A stretch of DNA of 64,000 bases, from positions 2,646,001 to 2,710,000 of the forward strand of contig BSBK01004089.1 in assembly GCA_027943335.1 (NCBI GenBank), in the 5' to 3' direction. Of the stretch, positions 34,477 to 46,976 are shown in pieces; positions within the stretch are counted from its first letter, which is position 1; the number at the start of each line of letters is the position of its first letter. The notes beneath the pieces were generated by a model that searched no databases, was not told the DNA's origin, and saw only the letters and a list, made by a program, of their open reading frames with translations. The translations under genes and the position numbers were made by a program. The stretch comes from Chamaecyparis obtusa. Its lineage: Eukaryota; Streptophyta; Pinopsida; Cupressales; Cupressaceae.

Positions 34477-35348
34477 ATGTTCAAATGCAGTAACTCAAAA
34501 TAAATTAACTAAACAAATCAATTCAATTCTTGACTCAAAACATCTAACAAACATCAAACAAATAAAATCCTATCCTACAACAATATTATTTCCTCTTTTC
34601 CAAGAACCACTTATTTATTTATGCTTAGTAGCCCTTATGGTGCATGCTTGGGAAAATTTTGAACCTTTACACCTCTTAAATTGTTTAATTCACAAGTTCC
34701 TAACTTATTCGCTCACCAAACCCTCCCTTGGCTTCTTGTCATATAATCAATCACCAATGTTTTGACTCACTTTATCTTAACACTTATAATTAAAGTCATT
34801 TGGATCAAACTAAAAAAATGTACGAAGAGATATATGTATATATAATATTATATTTTTATAATTAATCAATACACTTAAACTCATTTGAACAAAGGTATGT
34901 TAAAAAATACATCAACTTACAACATCAAACTCTTATCCATCCAAAACAAAAAAAATTCCATAACACCATTTTATAACTGTTATATTAGCATGTTCTCAAT
35001 CTACTACCAATACATAAAAGACAAAAAAATATGTAGCAAAGATGACTTTTATATAAAGTTATACCATTGTGCCAAATAGTAAAGTCATCCTTTTCACACG
35101 ATTCAATAGCTCAACAGATAGTCAACCACCTAACTCCATGGAGTTCCTCACTTTAAAAAATTTACTTATTCATTGTGCTTATATTACCAGATCTTAAATC
35201 AGTTACAAATTATCCATGGGAATTATCGTCCCATTTACACATTCCTAGCTTGTTATAAATATTTAAAATTGTGTTACCAATGTCAACCAATTCAATCATT
35301 AATTACATTCAAACAATGAGTATAAGGTATATGGAAATAAGATCTTAC

Positions 35349-35480
35349 AAAATTTGTAACCCCTTCTTTGACAAACTCCTTAGACATCACTTGCATACTA
35401 TCTATATTTTCCCCATAATCAGAATCCCCACATGCCATTTCCTTTGGCATTGCTCCCAACACTGTCATCACAGAAGTGTC
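35349..35480 (-). pseudogene. Unidentified 44-codon exon, copy 2 (splice sites kept)
   Basis: On the minus strand this 132-nt open segment is flanked by an acceptor (TTGAATAG) and a donor (GTAAGATC), both canonical. It encodes VMTVLGAMPKEMACGDSDYG and ENIDSMQVMSKEFVKEG. Upstream, near 35590-35640, a short open piece followed by GTAAGC could be the previous exon. I do not know the family. It may be an exon of a decayed or undetected gene. Confidence 0.4.
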
Positions 35481-35615
35481 CTATTCAAATACAACAACTC
35501 AAAATCAATCAACTAAACCAATCAGCTCGATTCTTGACCCAAAACATCTAACACATGTAAAACACGCAAAATTCTAGCTTACAACAATATTGTTTCCTCT
35601 TCTCCCAAAACCAAT

Positions 35616-37859
35616 AGACATCATTTCATCTGACGTAGAATCCAATATAGTGTTTATGTAATTTTCATGTATAAACACTCAAGAAAGATATTTGAGCATA
35701 AGTTTATATTGCCTTTCTGATTGCAAACATCTAGTAGTGATAAAGGGACATGAAATCACAACGTTATTTCTTCCTTCCTGGGGGGAATCTCCACAGACAA
35801 ACCCCTTTGACATACTACCAAGTCCTATACCACCCCAATATAGATAAACTAAACTTTTTAAACTTTGTGGACCAAATTTATTTTCAAACAATATCATTGC
35901 ATAAAGAAAAGAATACCACACCAAATCATACAAGAAAACAGACAAAACAATAAGGACACAAAAAGAAAACAAAAATTAGAACACGCTCAATAAGCAAGCA
36001 TCAAGTTTGAGCTTGTAAACATCTTCACAAATAATTATAAAAGAACATAGTATCTTCATATTTCCATGCATGCACTCTCATAGCTTACATCACTATCCAA
36101 AACAACAGCTCATGCTATATGCCACCCACAAAGGAAATGCTCCTACGCTAACATTTTGTGGTCTTCGATTACTTAAACTCTTGAATCATGACAGCTCAAA
36201 AAACAAAAGAACAACTCAATAATTAGCTTACCCAACATTATTCTTCACACTAAGTTAAACTGACATAAAATGGTGTGGCCTCCATAAATTGTTACTATCC
36301 AATTCAAGTCCAGGATTTTGGCCAATTTTCATGCAAAAAAAAAGAGTACATATGACTCAAAGATTCTAGAATAAACTAATTATCTATTCTAGGTTGCCAG
36401 CTCCTATCTCGGTGACCCCTTCAAAGAGCCCAAACATTTGCATACATAATCTTTATCTACATGAAAATAAACATCAATAAAAACCCAATAAAAGTGGAAG
36501 CTAAACCAAAACAATGTCTTGCAATGGAATGCACATCCACACTCCCTACACATTCCATACTATTTTACTTCTACCCACCAAATGATATAGAGACATAAGA
36601 AAACAAAAATAAAGTCAATGAGAACAAAGCAAATGAAAAAATCATTCCTTTTAGCGGTCAACCACCAACCCATAACTAATAACATGAAAAAATATAATTT
36701 ACTAGGGATCCCCCAAAGGAACTTCTCTACCATTGATTTAGCTTCTCTTAGGCAAAAAATTGTGCAAACAAAGACAACGAGAATAATTACAAAACAATAC
36801 CAATTGATACCAAACCTAAACCAAATGACTCAATGACACTATCAAAAGTTAATTAAACATACATCATTTCTAACTCTACCCTATCTACCATATGCAACAC
36901 TCTTTAAATCTTCTTCCAATTGCTGCCATCATCACTATCATCATCGCCAAGAAAACCTCTCCAATTCATGCTACTCACAAGCCAAATGAGAGAATGAGAG
37001 AATCAATGCTCTTAATTACCTCATGTTTTCACTAGACATAATTAATCTACACATCAAGTTCAACTGCACCATAACCATCTTCCAACCATCATTAATGTTA
37101 GCCTATGATCAAAGTACCACATGCAAGCCTCTTTCCGGTGTGACAAAAATGGTAACTTTCCATGTGCGAGACAATTATTTGGTAACTCAAAGATAAATTT
37201 TTGGTGTGAGACAACTCCTCACCCTAATTCCAGACAACTTCCTAGTAGCGTGAGACAATTTTCTAGTGTTAGACAATATTCCCACAAGAAAAGTTTGTCT
37301 TTGAGGACCCATGTAAACTATGCCCTATAACAAGTGGCATTGCGAAGGATAGGGTTTGAAAACACACAAATGCGTTACATTGAAGAAGACGGGAATATTT
37401 TGGCCATTTCAATGAAATAGAAAGAGTCTATTAAAATCCCCATCATAGGCACAAATGGACTCATAGCTTACCCAACACAATTCCTCCTTCTCTTTCTTGG
37501 CTACTTCCCATGACAAAATTCTACTCCCAATAACCTTATCCATGCAAAACATCAGACATAATTCCACAACTTCCCAGCAATGTGAAACAACATTCTTGTG
37601 TTAGACCCATGATTCAACAAGTTTCTGATAGTGTGAGACAAAATTAAGGCAATAGACAACATTCTAGGACTAGAAACACGCAATTGTGCCAATTACCTAG
37701 GGCCAAAAAGTTGTCCAATTCTGATTGCCAGAATTGGACAAATTTTTGACAATGTGAGATAATTTTCCAGCTTAAAAAGATCAAACAAATAGCCTATTGA
37801 CTAAAATATATGCTATAATCATCACATTCCAAAAAAAAAAAAATCCACCTCAGAGGCAT
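35616..37859. other. Spacer with scattered GTGAGACAA words
   Basis: No gene is recognised. From about 37130 to 37760 a GTGAGACAA-like word (variants GCGAGACAA, GTTAGACAA, GTGAAACAA) recurs at irregular spacing at least seven times, usually followed by short T/A-rich tails. Its origin is unclear. The rest is AT-rich. Confidence 0.4.
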
Positions 37860-38340
37860 TTCATTGAAAAGCCACTATAGCCTTGTCAAGATCATCATTT
37901 TGTCCATATCCATTAATAATGGTGGTCCATGGGACAACATTTACATTATGTATTTTCTCAAACAATTGGTGCGCCTTCTACATATGGTCCATGAGAGCAT
38001 TCACAACTACAGCGTCTAACAAAAAGAAAATCTTTGAATTAATTTTTGGTGGATTTTCATACCCTGTTCTAGTGCTCCCAAGCTGACACATGCTAAAAGA
38101 GTTATTGCATTAGTGAACTGATTATGTTGTACTTCTTCTCATTGCATTGGTTGAAGCAAAGTCGATTCCTTTTCAAGGAACCCATGTCTCCTGGAAGCTG
38201 CAATCATCATATTCCATGAGAAGGCGTTTGCTTCAGTCATTTTATCGAACGTTTTGCATGCATCAACTGAACTTCCACATGTGTCATACATGACTATAAG
38301 TGTGTTTTGTAATAAAGTATTTGAGAAAAATGGAAGTCCC
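37860..38340 (-). pseudogene. Pentatricopeptide repeat (PPR) protein relic
   Basis: PPR proteins bind organellar RNA. On the minus strand the order is typical of the PLS class: LLQNTLIVMYDTCGS, KTFDKMTEANAFSWNMMIAA, LLACVSLGALEQGMKIHQKL, then HQLFEKIHNVNVVPWTTIINGY and GQNDDLDKAIVAF. Several stops and at least one frameshift break it, so it is a pseudogene. It covers about four repeat units; neither the N-terminal targeting sequence nor an E/DYW tail is seen. Confidence 0.8.
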
Positions 38341-38892
38341 CTGCAACTTCCATCAATGGAAAAATAGATTAGCTCACACTGAAAAGGTGGATTCTGATTT
38401 AACTTTACTATCTCTCAAGGTTTGGGATCCAATTTTGGGGTAGCCATTCTCAGAAGATTATAGGTCTGCACATATTCAACATTTGAATATGGTTTTAATA
38501 TACAAATGCTTTCCCCTTACAGAATCTCAACGTATTCTACAAGTTTCATTTTCTTATAATTGAGCCAGATCTCTGTTTTTCTTAGATTGAATGGTTGCCA
38601 CTAAATTTTTTCCTGCTGCAGAATGCTGCTACACTTAGTTAGGATCATGGATCCAAATAATGATGCACTTTGCATTGGTAGATTTAAGGAATACAATATA
38701 ATTAGGAGCTTGGAAATTATGACAATTTATTTAGCAATTAAGTTTTATACAAGGTTTAATATATATTTTTTCTTCCATTTCCTTAAAGATTCTATATGTA
38801 TTATATGCATAGTTGTATTTTTATTTTAATGGAGGTAAATCGTTAGTTCAAATTGCAAGTATAAGCTGATCAAATTATCCTTATTACCACAG
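38341..38892. other. Spacer ending in a possible intron
   Basis: No coding feature is recognised. The last part is T-rich and ends TTACCACAG, a good splice acceptor directly before the mTERF relic, so it may be intron sequence of that gene. Confidence 0.4.
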
Positions 38893-39366
38893 GTTGGTGT
38901 GCTTGGTCAGGATCAAGTATTGAAGAGGATTGAGATTTTGAATGCATGGGATTCTTAAGAGAACATATGAGAAAGATGGTAGTTGCATGCCCTCAATTAT
39001 TGGACTTTAATGTGGATGTTATGAAGCTAAGCTTTCATTATTTCAATGATGAGATGAAAGGATCCTTGCAGGAGTTGGTTAAATTTCCTGCTCACTTTAC
39101 TTATAGCTTAGGAACCAGGATCAAGCCTTGGTTTCAAAATTTATTTGAGAAGGGTATAAAATGCAGCCTAAGTTGGTTTTTGAACTGTAGTGATAAGAAG
39201 TTTGACAAAAGGTTGCACATTGAGTACATTGAAATTGAAGAATTGGAGGATGAACAGACGAATGTTTTGTGGAAGAAGAGGGAAGTGATGAATATGAGGA
39301 AAGATTATGATGGAAGTGAAGATGAACTAGACGAGATAGATTATAAAGGTGATCTTTTTATGTAGA
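38893..39366 (+). pseudogene. mTERF-family protein, C-terminal exon, frameshifted
   Basis: mTERF proteins are helical-repeat factors acting on organellar nucleic acids. After an acceptor site the exon reads VGVLGQDQVLKRIEILN. A one-base shift near 38940 is needed to continue with MGFLREHMRKMVVACPQLLD, VMKLSFHYFNDEM, LVKFPAHFTYSLGTRIKPW and CSLSWFLNCSDKKFDKRL. These are mTERF repeats and the usual C-terminal block. An acidic tail follows, ending with a stop at 39364. The frameshift makes it a probable pseudogene. The N-terminal repeats are not found in the window. Confidence 0.78.
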
Positions 39367-39420
39367 GAAGTGAAGATGAAATAGATGAGATGGATTATAA
39401 AGGTGGTCTTTTTATGTAGG
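39313..39420 (+). repeat. 54-bp tandem duplication at the mTERF 3' end
   Basis: The last codons and stop of the mTERF exon (about 39313-39366) are repeated at 39367-39420 with a few substitutions. Both units contain GAAGTGAAGATGAA and end TTTTTATGTAG. The duplication falls after the stop and would not alter the protein. Confidence 0.85.
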
Positions 39421-41344
39421 TGAGTTTAGGCATGTAATTCCGCACCCATCTCTGCCTGTTAGCCACATTGTTTCTGTAACAGTTTTTCTCTTAACCCAAA
39501 ATCACATCATTTTTATCAAAATGAGGGATTGTTAATGTTGATTATATTTTATTATTTCTGTAGAAATACGAGGTTTGAATAGCAGTCAATGATTTTAACA
39601 GAATCCATATTTTAAATCATTTTTTTGGCTATTTTTAATGCCACTAGAATGCTGAAAGGTTTTTACTAGAAAAAGCACTATAAAGCTTTTGAACATTTAC
39701 AAGCTGTGTGAGGTATGAATTTTAGTAAGAGTTATCTAGGAACATAATTCCAATTACAAACATGTTTGATTTTTAACATAAGACTAAGAAGTTACTAATT
39801 CTTGGTAGATTTTTTATTTTAAATTCATTTCTTATTATGTAGAAAATAGAGTTCTGAACCTTTTTCTTGGCTCTTCAAGAATTGGGACATATAAAAAACA
39901 TATGATTTTTATTTACAAATTACATACATAAATATGCATATTAAGTAGATTGGTCACAAGCCCTCTTCTTTTATAATCATTGGTAAATAGTAGATCAAAT
40001 GTAAATAAAATATTTTATTATGGTGATTTGAGTAGGTGATGGAAAATGCATTTTCTTAATCATTCAAGAATGTTAGAATGAGAATCTTTGACTTGAGAGA
40101 GAATATTGTTGTGGCTTGACAATGTACTAGTCTAGTGTATCTTGCAAAGCTCTAGTTTGAATTAGCAATTGCTTGTCCACTTTTGGTCAAATTGTGTTTT
40201 TTGAGACCTATTTGGAAGCATGCATATTGTATTAGGACAATTAGCAAGGTTTTTTCAATCTATGAATAATTTGTTGTTGATGGAGAGTATTATTACAGTT
40301 TGTACATCCCATATCAGAGCTACACCTTTAGCCATGGGACTAAATGTTACAAGCTATGTAGCTAATTTATAACTAAAATTATAAACTTTGTACTTTGCTT
40401 CTTGCTTATCTAGAGTTGGTAGTTATTAATTTAGCATTTTTGGCATTAGGTAGGAACGTCTTCATTCATGTCGATCCATCGATGGGAGAACACCACTAAA
40501 CCCAGCTATATATGGCCCCTAGTAATTGATTTGAGATTCGATATTGGCTAGAGATATAGATAGGGGATGAGTCTCTGGTCACCCCTTAGATTAGTAGGGA
40601 GGATTGACATATTGGCACACATACATGTCTCCCTAAAGTCAAATTTTATTTAGTGTTTCCTCATAATTAGTCTTGCTATACATTTTTTCCTATTTCACGT
40701 ATTGTGTAACATTTTGTCATTTGTTTGTTTTGGACATTGTTTTGTCAAGCATAACATGCCATTATTTTTAATTTGTTGAAATAAATATTTTGTGGGCAAA
40801 AAACTCTTCAAAACTTTGACGTGTGTGATGGAATTTTAGTAAAATTTGGTCAAAAGGTTATATAGCTTGTGTACAGTTTGCTAAAAATATTTGAGACGTG
40901 AATTTTCACTATCGTACTTTAGGTTTAAGGAATTAAAGCCTCAACTGTTGTTTAAGGTCTATCTCAATGAATCTATATCCAATGTTCAATAGCTTATAAG
41001 CAATTTACCTAGTTCACTTGCATAATTAAGTTATGTTTGGGATTCTAGTGTGATAAATTTGAGATAATTTTGGTTGAAGACTTTAACAGCTTTTATGCCA
41101 ATTATCTAACAAAATTTTGAGACGGATAGTTTTGTAAGTGTTATTTTTTGTTTGTTTAAGCAGTGGCCCCAAAAAATTATCTTACACACTTAATAGACTG
41201 TGAAAGCTTGATTTTTTATTTTGTGATTTTTAAATTGAGAAAGTTGAAATGACATGTATTTTTAAAATTTTCAAGTTCCGCCCTTTTATTTCTCATTTGA
41301 AACTTTGGGACTTTACATGAGCTAAAATGTTGTGTATTTTTCAG
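39421..41344. other. Spacer, nothing recognised
   Basis: This is AT-rich, non-coding sequence. Its end is T-rich and finishes TTTTTCAG, a splice-acceptor-like sequence before the MYB exon. Confidence 0.4.
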
Positions 41345-41419
41345 GTGAGAAAGTCACATACAATAACAAAGCAAAGGGAATGGTGGATAGAAGAAGAGCA
41401 CCTCAAGTTAGAATCGAAG
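41345..41419 (+). pseudogene. REVEILLE/LHY-type MYB-related exon fragment
   Basis: The 75-nt open segment reads VRKSHTITKQREWW and IEEEHLKLESK, flanked by TTTTCAG and GTATTT. The SHTITKQREWW part is very close to the start of the SHAQKYF-type MYB domain in REVEILLE/CCA1/LHY clock regulators (normally PYTITKQRE.WT.EEH). The end is altered where FLEALKLYGR is expected, and no following MYB exon is seen. It is a small fragment, probably a relic. Confidence 0.5.
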
Positions 41420-43189
41420 GTATTTCATTTTTTCATAGATTTGTAATTCTTCCACTATTTGGATATTTTGTTGTATTTGTTTAATATGTGAAAAACTCAA
41501 GTTCTATGAAAATGTTCTAAAGAAGCCACTGCCAATGCTACTTATTACTCATGTGAAATTTGAAACATACTAGTCATCTAAATGATTAAAGTGATTAATG
41601 AGACTTATAATAAGAACATATTTTGGAATCTATGTCACATTCTTTATTTTGTAAAAATGTGAATGAGAGTAAGCTCCCACTACAGAAAGAATCATATGCA
41701 AAGAAATTAATATTAAAGGATGAAATTGACTATTTAAAAAACAATTTCAGCTCAAAGAATAGTTGTGGTCCTAAGTATATAGTTTTTAAGAAAATAGCAC
41801 AATATGCCAAATGCACAAACTAGTGTGAAGTTTTCTTCCTGATTTCAAACAATTCATTAAACCACTACATAGACAGGTAAATTGATTATCTCTAAAGAAA
41901 TGATTGCCACTTTTCCTTTAATAAGCCAATAGTTCAATCTTTCAAAATTCATGTTTGTATAGTTCAATCTTTCAGAATCTAAGTATTAATCCGAAATCTA
42001 TCACCTGCTCTAATTTAGTCTTATAACTCTAGACACTTTAAAAAGGAATAAATCATTTTAAGCAATGGCACAAATAATTTCTTGTCCACAAGGCCAATTT
42101 TACAACTTTAAACTTAATTTTGAAAGGTGTTGTTGAAGGTCAATCCCATCTATTTGTTATTTCAAAGTTCAAACAAGGTGGGTTGTGCACTGAATGTGAA
42201 GGCACGGGACAAGATGAAATTTCTAATGATTGCAGAAGCAAATAAGTCTAAACCAAATTCCAGTAAGATGTTTTCCAATCAAGATATAGTTTTCTCTAGT
42301 GACTTTTTTCTTTGTTCCTTGTAAATAGTTTATTTTTACACAATAAGAAATGTATTAAACCATTAATATGTATTGGCAAAGGTAAAATGTAGAAACAATT
42401 CAAACAAGACCCAAAATCGAGGATGAGGCCTTATTTTGCCTATGCTCATCACATCAGCATATGGCACAGAAGCTACTGAAAGTTGGGATTAATTGTGGTT
42501 GAAAGTAGATTGAGTAATAATTATGTTCTAGGGTATTTTAGAAGCAGCTAGATCATGATAAGAGCAACTGTTTTCTCAAACAAAGATCCAGTTGTGGGTT
42601 TGTCCAAACCAAGAAAAGCATCTAGGAAGTAGCTACAGGCATTGTAGAAATGCAATTATACATGCTTGAAACTTAATTAAGATTATTAATGCAAATGTTA
42701 TTTTCAAGGTCTTATGGAAGTTGATAGCTCTTTAAAGCACTCCTTGAATCACACAAAACTAACAAAATGCTACTTTCCCTTGAGATAGTAATATCAGTAC
42801 TTTAGTGTGTGATAATAGATATTAACAAGAGCTGCAGTGCAGCTAGAGTCCTTGCCATTTGCTAAATATTGGTTTCTAAAGTCTTGTGCATCTTTTATTA
42901 AATTAATATGCTCTTGTGCATCTTTTGTGAATTGCACATCACAAAACATTATAGCATCAAATAAGTTGTTCATGGTTGCAGTTTGATATGCAGGAAGAGT
43001 TTGGTCAAGGAAAAGAGAGTCCACCACAAGCTATGACCAGTGGTGCTACTGCTGGTGTTGTGTTCAAGTGCATTACCCAAGCATGCAAGGGCAAAGCACA
43101 TAGGACAATTGGATGTTTTATTTGAGGTGCTTGAAATAACAGAAAGACTAAGAGAAAATGTAGTATAGACAATGAGGATGAACATGATG
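41420..43189. other. Spacer with unassigned open frames
   Basis: Open frames at 42127-42324 (plus) and 42794-43247 (minus) have no recognisable motif. A short duplication (GCTCTTGTGCATCTTTT) lies near 42887-42927. I do not support a gene here. Confidence 0.35.
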
Positions 43190-43660
43190 TGTTTACCAGA
43201 AATGCCTTGCACTGTACTTCAGGGAGACTATGCAGCTCCGCGACCACACCTTACAGCTCTTATTCCCCCAGAGAGCGACCCCGGTTCAGCTTATCACCAC
43301 TTTCTTCTCTCCCTCGCACGTGGGACAAAGCGGCCTTCCAGTGCCACCATCGTCAGTCACTCTAGATCTTTGAGACCTTGTAGTGGTTATACTCGTCAAC
43401 GGCACCCTCCCAGCTTTTCCCGGCAGCAGTTTAGGGCACCTTCTCACCCTAGTCCGTACCCTTCGGTGCTTGGCTTCTTTTTACCAAGGAAGGACCCTTA
43501 GTCCTTGCCTCGCTCTTGTGCTCCTTGCTTCTTCTTGTTTCTCTTGTTTTCCCTGTTTGCTTTCTTTCCTTGGCACCGCTTGGTGTTATTGTTGTCGGCG
43601 GTCTTTTTTGTTGTACACTCTTCAGTCCCATAGACCCTTGTGGTCTCTTGTTGGACATTA
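43190..43660 (+). other. GC-rich, pyrimidine-rich island of unknown origin
   Basis: This block is strikingly richer in G+C and in pyrimidines (plus strand) than its AT-rich surroundings. It contains GCGACC, CTCCCTCGCACGTGGG and repeated CTTCTTG/TTGTTTCTC stretches. Two overlapping open frames cross it, without known motifs. It could be the 3' end of an unfamiliar LINE or a foreign insertion, but I could not find ends or a TSD. Confidence 0.4.
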
Positions 43661-45408
43661 ATAGATTTATCTTATATTTAGAACTTAGATTATGCCATTC
43701 AACTTCAGCAAACTGCAAGACCAAATTATCTAGATGAAAATGTTTAGTACACTTAACAAATAGAAGAAACATTTAGAAAGACATCCTCGCCATTTGCTGA
43801 ATTCATTCAGCAACACAACATGAACTTGAACCTCAAGAACACCATTCACAGCAAAGACAATATGGAAAGCCATATATAAAAATTCGGAGGGCGTGATCAA
43901 GTTGACTGCTTGTCTAAAATTAGTTTTCAATTTTTTTACACTTTATATTTTTTTAAAAGCATATCGAATCTCAGGAATTTTTCTAATTCCTTTGGCTAAA
44001 CTCAGTCTGGCATTTTAACATAACAAAGTACAGGATGCATTTTTTACACTATGTTTTTGAACAAAGTTATCATATTTTAGGGAATTGTCTAATTTCATTT
44101 GTCTAAATTCACTCTCACATTTAACTTAGCTTTGTTTTCAAAAATCCATCATGCCCAGAGGAAAACCACAACCAACCAAAAAATTGCAAACCACTTTAAC
44201 ATGCATGTGTGTTGATCATCATCTATAGGTGTCTCACAGGTTCGGGAAAGCTGCAAAATCAGAAATAAAGGTTTTAGCTTTTTTGAATAGAAAGAGTTCC
44301 CATGGCCAGTTTACATTAAGATGGTGTTTAATATTTTCATGCACCCACTTGAAAATTTAGGCATTTAGATTGCAGTGTGTTACTTACGTACAAACCTTGC
44401 TGCATAATATAAAACAGATATGACTAAATAAAAAAGACAAACAATGACAGAGACATGTATATGTAACTCATTCTTTTATCTTCTAACATTACTAGACAAT
44501 GTAGAGAAAGTAATTTGAGAAAGAGTTGGCATCAACCTTGAGGAAAAGCAAATTATTCCCACAGGCAAGTAAAAAAGTGCCATATTAGTAAACACAAGAG
44601 CCATATTACATTTTCTATTTATATGCAATGCAAAGCACTCTACTGTGAATTTAAAATGTATCTCCTATCAACAGAAATCAAGCAAAACAGAATTTGGCAG
44701 AATAAAATATTATAAAATGGCAGAAAAGAACAACAAATAAAATGCAATAGAGTACACAGACAATACCATACAAAAATTTTGCAATGATATTGAATCAATC
44801 ACAGTATGGTAGAGACACTTTACATGCATTTGTTCCTGTACTAAGAATGAGAATGAGCCACAGGGATAGGATTAGCCATCCGACATGTAAGGGCATCAGA
44901 AGGATTGATCGTTGTTAGGTGGAACATCTGGTTACCAAAATACACAAGATGATATCAGATTGAGTTCATTTTGAATACATACAAGTTACAACAATAAACA
45001 AATGGTGGAAAACAAGCTGAAGGAATAAATTAGGTTTTTTGAGCTTACCAAAATAACATAGCTCAAAGAACATGAGGTAAAATAGTGGCTACCAGTCCCA
45101 TGGTTTGTAACGGCCAAGCTGAGCTTTTCATCTATATAGGCTTAGAATACACTTTTTAATGGAACCATGAATGAAACAACATAAATAAAATGGCAAGTGG
45201 CTTACCTCACATTTCTACATAAATTGTGCGAATAATGCTGATAAGAAAAAAATGGGCAGTGTTTGCAAGAAACAAAACCAACCTTTTCACAACTATTGCA
45301 TCAATTGTTTCACGTTTCACAATATTGGGGAAAGATGGCCTTTGCTTTACTCTACTTGTCAGAATGATTTCTAAATAGAAAACGGAAGAAACATAGGGGA
45401 AATGTGAA
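43661..45408. other. Spacer, nothing recognised
   Basis: AT-rich sequence; the short frame at 43730-43930 has no motif. No repeat or element end was identified. Confidence 0.35.
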
Positions 45409-45963
45409 TAGCCAACCACAAAATAACAATAAGCATTACAACTTTGACTTTAATAGGAAAATTTCTACCGGCCATAGGAGAAACAATGGCTTCATGATTC
45501 TCCAGAGCTAGATTGATTGGTAGACACAGAGTGAAAACATTAGTTTCCACCCAGCAACAAAAGGCAGAATCTTTAGCCAAGACAGATAAAGAAATCATTG
45601 GGATGACACATTCTGTCTCACTGCATCTCTTTCCTTTTTTGCTTTTTTTTTAATTGGTCCTCGTTATTTTTGCTAGGGGTCTAATTTTTTGACTAAAACT
45701 TGGAAAAACAATCTATATTTTTTTTGGAATGTGGCATCTTGTCAAACATTTCATGTGTCTAGATTTTGCTTCCACAGTTTTCATACATGTTTGGCATAGA
45801 GGTGTCACTCTAAAATCATTTCATATTCTGTATTTGTGCTTCCACCTTTTGCCTACATACTTAACAAAGTAGTTGTGTTGTGCTTCAAGTAGTTTAACTG
45901 TTTGCCCCAGATCACAAACTTAGACTCATTTGAGCACAGGTATGGAATTCATAGATAGGTGCA

Positions 45964-46442
45964 TGTTGAGAAACATGTGTCTCAACCTTGCAAGATTTTT
46001 CTAGATAAATCTAAGAAAAGTTGTTAGTTTTGTGCCCATGGTTTTGCTCATGGTTTTGTAAAACTACAAGTAGTTTTCAGGTTGTAAAATGTCTATATAA
46101 TGAGGGCTTGAAAAAGAGTTTGAACATGGAGTTTTGTATGCAAAGTTGGGTGCTAGAGGAAGTCCTTCCAAACTTGAGTTGAGGTGATGCTCTTGTAAGA
46201 ACTTGCATTGCAAGTGTGTTGTAATATTTGTTGATTCGATAATACATTATGCAAGTTTTAGAGTGGGGTTTTTCTCCGGTAAAGGTTTTTCCCACGATAA
46301 TCATTGTTTTATGTGTTTATGGTTATTTCATTTATGCTCTTACATGTTCCTTAAATTGTTATAATACTTAAGTTGAAATTTGCATATTTATCCTCTCAAG
46401 ATTAGTGTAGGAAGCGTGTTCGCATACCTTTGCTTCATTACA
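45964..46442 (+). mobile_element. Copia LTR, left arm
   Basis: This 479-bp LTR runs TGTTGAGA...CATTACA. Its first 22 bp are themselves nearly palindromic. TATATAATG near 46093 is a likely TATA box. It is followed after two bases by a primer-binding site (46445-46456, TGGTATCAGAGC). Its mirror copy is 47494-47941. Confidence 0.85.
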
Positions 46443-46564
46443 AATGGTATCAGAGCCTAGCCAGTTTTGGTTCTATTTGTTGGGTACAGGGTTTTTTAAG
46501 TTAATCAAAGTTTGAATGGGAGCTTGTGCAGAGTATTTCATTTTTGTGTTGCAAGATTGTTAAG

Positions 46565-46976
46565 ATGACAAACATTCAAGGAGGATTGATGTAGAGAAAT
46601 TTTCTGGCACAAATTTTGCGATGTGAAAGCTAAGGATGGAAGATTTGTTGATTGATTGGGATCTATGGGAAGTGGTGGATGAGAATAACCTAAGTCCTAT
46701 AGATCCGACTTTAGCCCAACAGTATGATGTGATGGACAAAAAAGTTAAAGGTCTCATAAGATTGTGTCTTGCAGACTCAATTTTGATTAATGTGCATAAA
46801 GAGTCTACTGCAAAGAAGCTTTGGAAAAAGCTAAGTGAGATCTATCAAGTGAACTCACTTGTGAACAAGATTTTCTTGAGGAAAAAATTGTATTCCTTGA
46901 GAATGGAAAGTGGACGAATTTCTAAGCATCTGAAAAGTTTTAATATGTTGGTGACTTAGTTGACCTCCGTTGGGGT
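46565..46976 (+). pseudogene. Copia gag N-terminus, left arm
   Basis: After a gag start (MTNIQGG), the frame shifts and reads VEKFSGTNFAM, then MEDLLIDWDLWEVV, IRLCLADSILINV, AKKLWKKLSEIY and SLRMESGRISKHLKSFN. This is the copia gag (UBN2-type) N-terminal half. It has stops, and the coding sequence ends where the inverted copy begins. Confidence 0.82.

Larger units (their letters stand above)
33955..35615. repeat. Direct duplication, about 660-bp units about 990 bp apart
   Basis: The segment at about 33955-34615 recurs at about 34944-35615 with roughly 80% identity. Both contain TTATATTAGCATGTTCTCAAT, a GGAGTTCCTCACTTT-like word and a 132-bp open exon on the minus strand. The DNA between (34616-34943) has no recognised content. 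The divergence shows that the duplication is old. Confidence 0.82.

Noticed and set aside
36618..36836. Short open frame rich in Lys and Gln
   Set aside because: Typical chance frame in A-rich DNA, without motif or conservation signal visible.
43172..43661. Protein-coding genes in the GC-rich island
   Set aside because: Overlapping open frames on both strands arise from composition; none has a recognisable domain.
45207..45598. Open frames on the minus strand in the inverted-repeat flank
   Set aside because: They have no recognisable domain and the same DNA recurs as a repeat at 48370-48470 and 50848-50960, so a gene is not supported.
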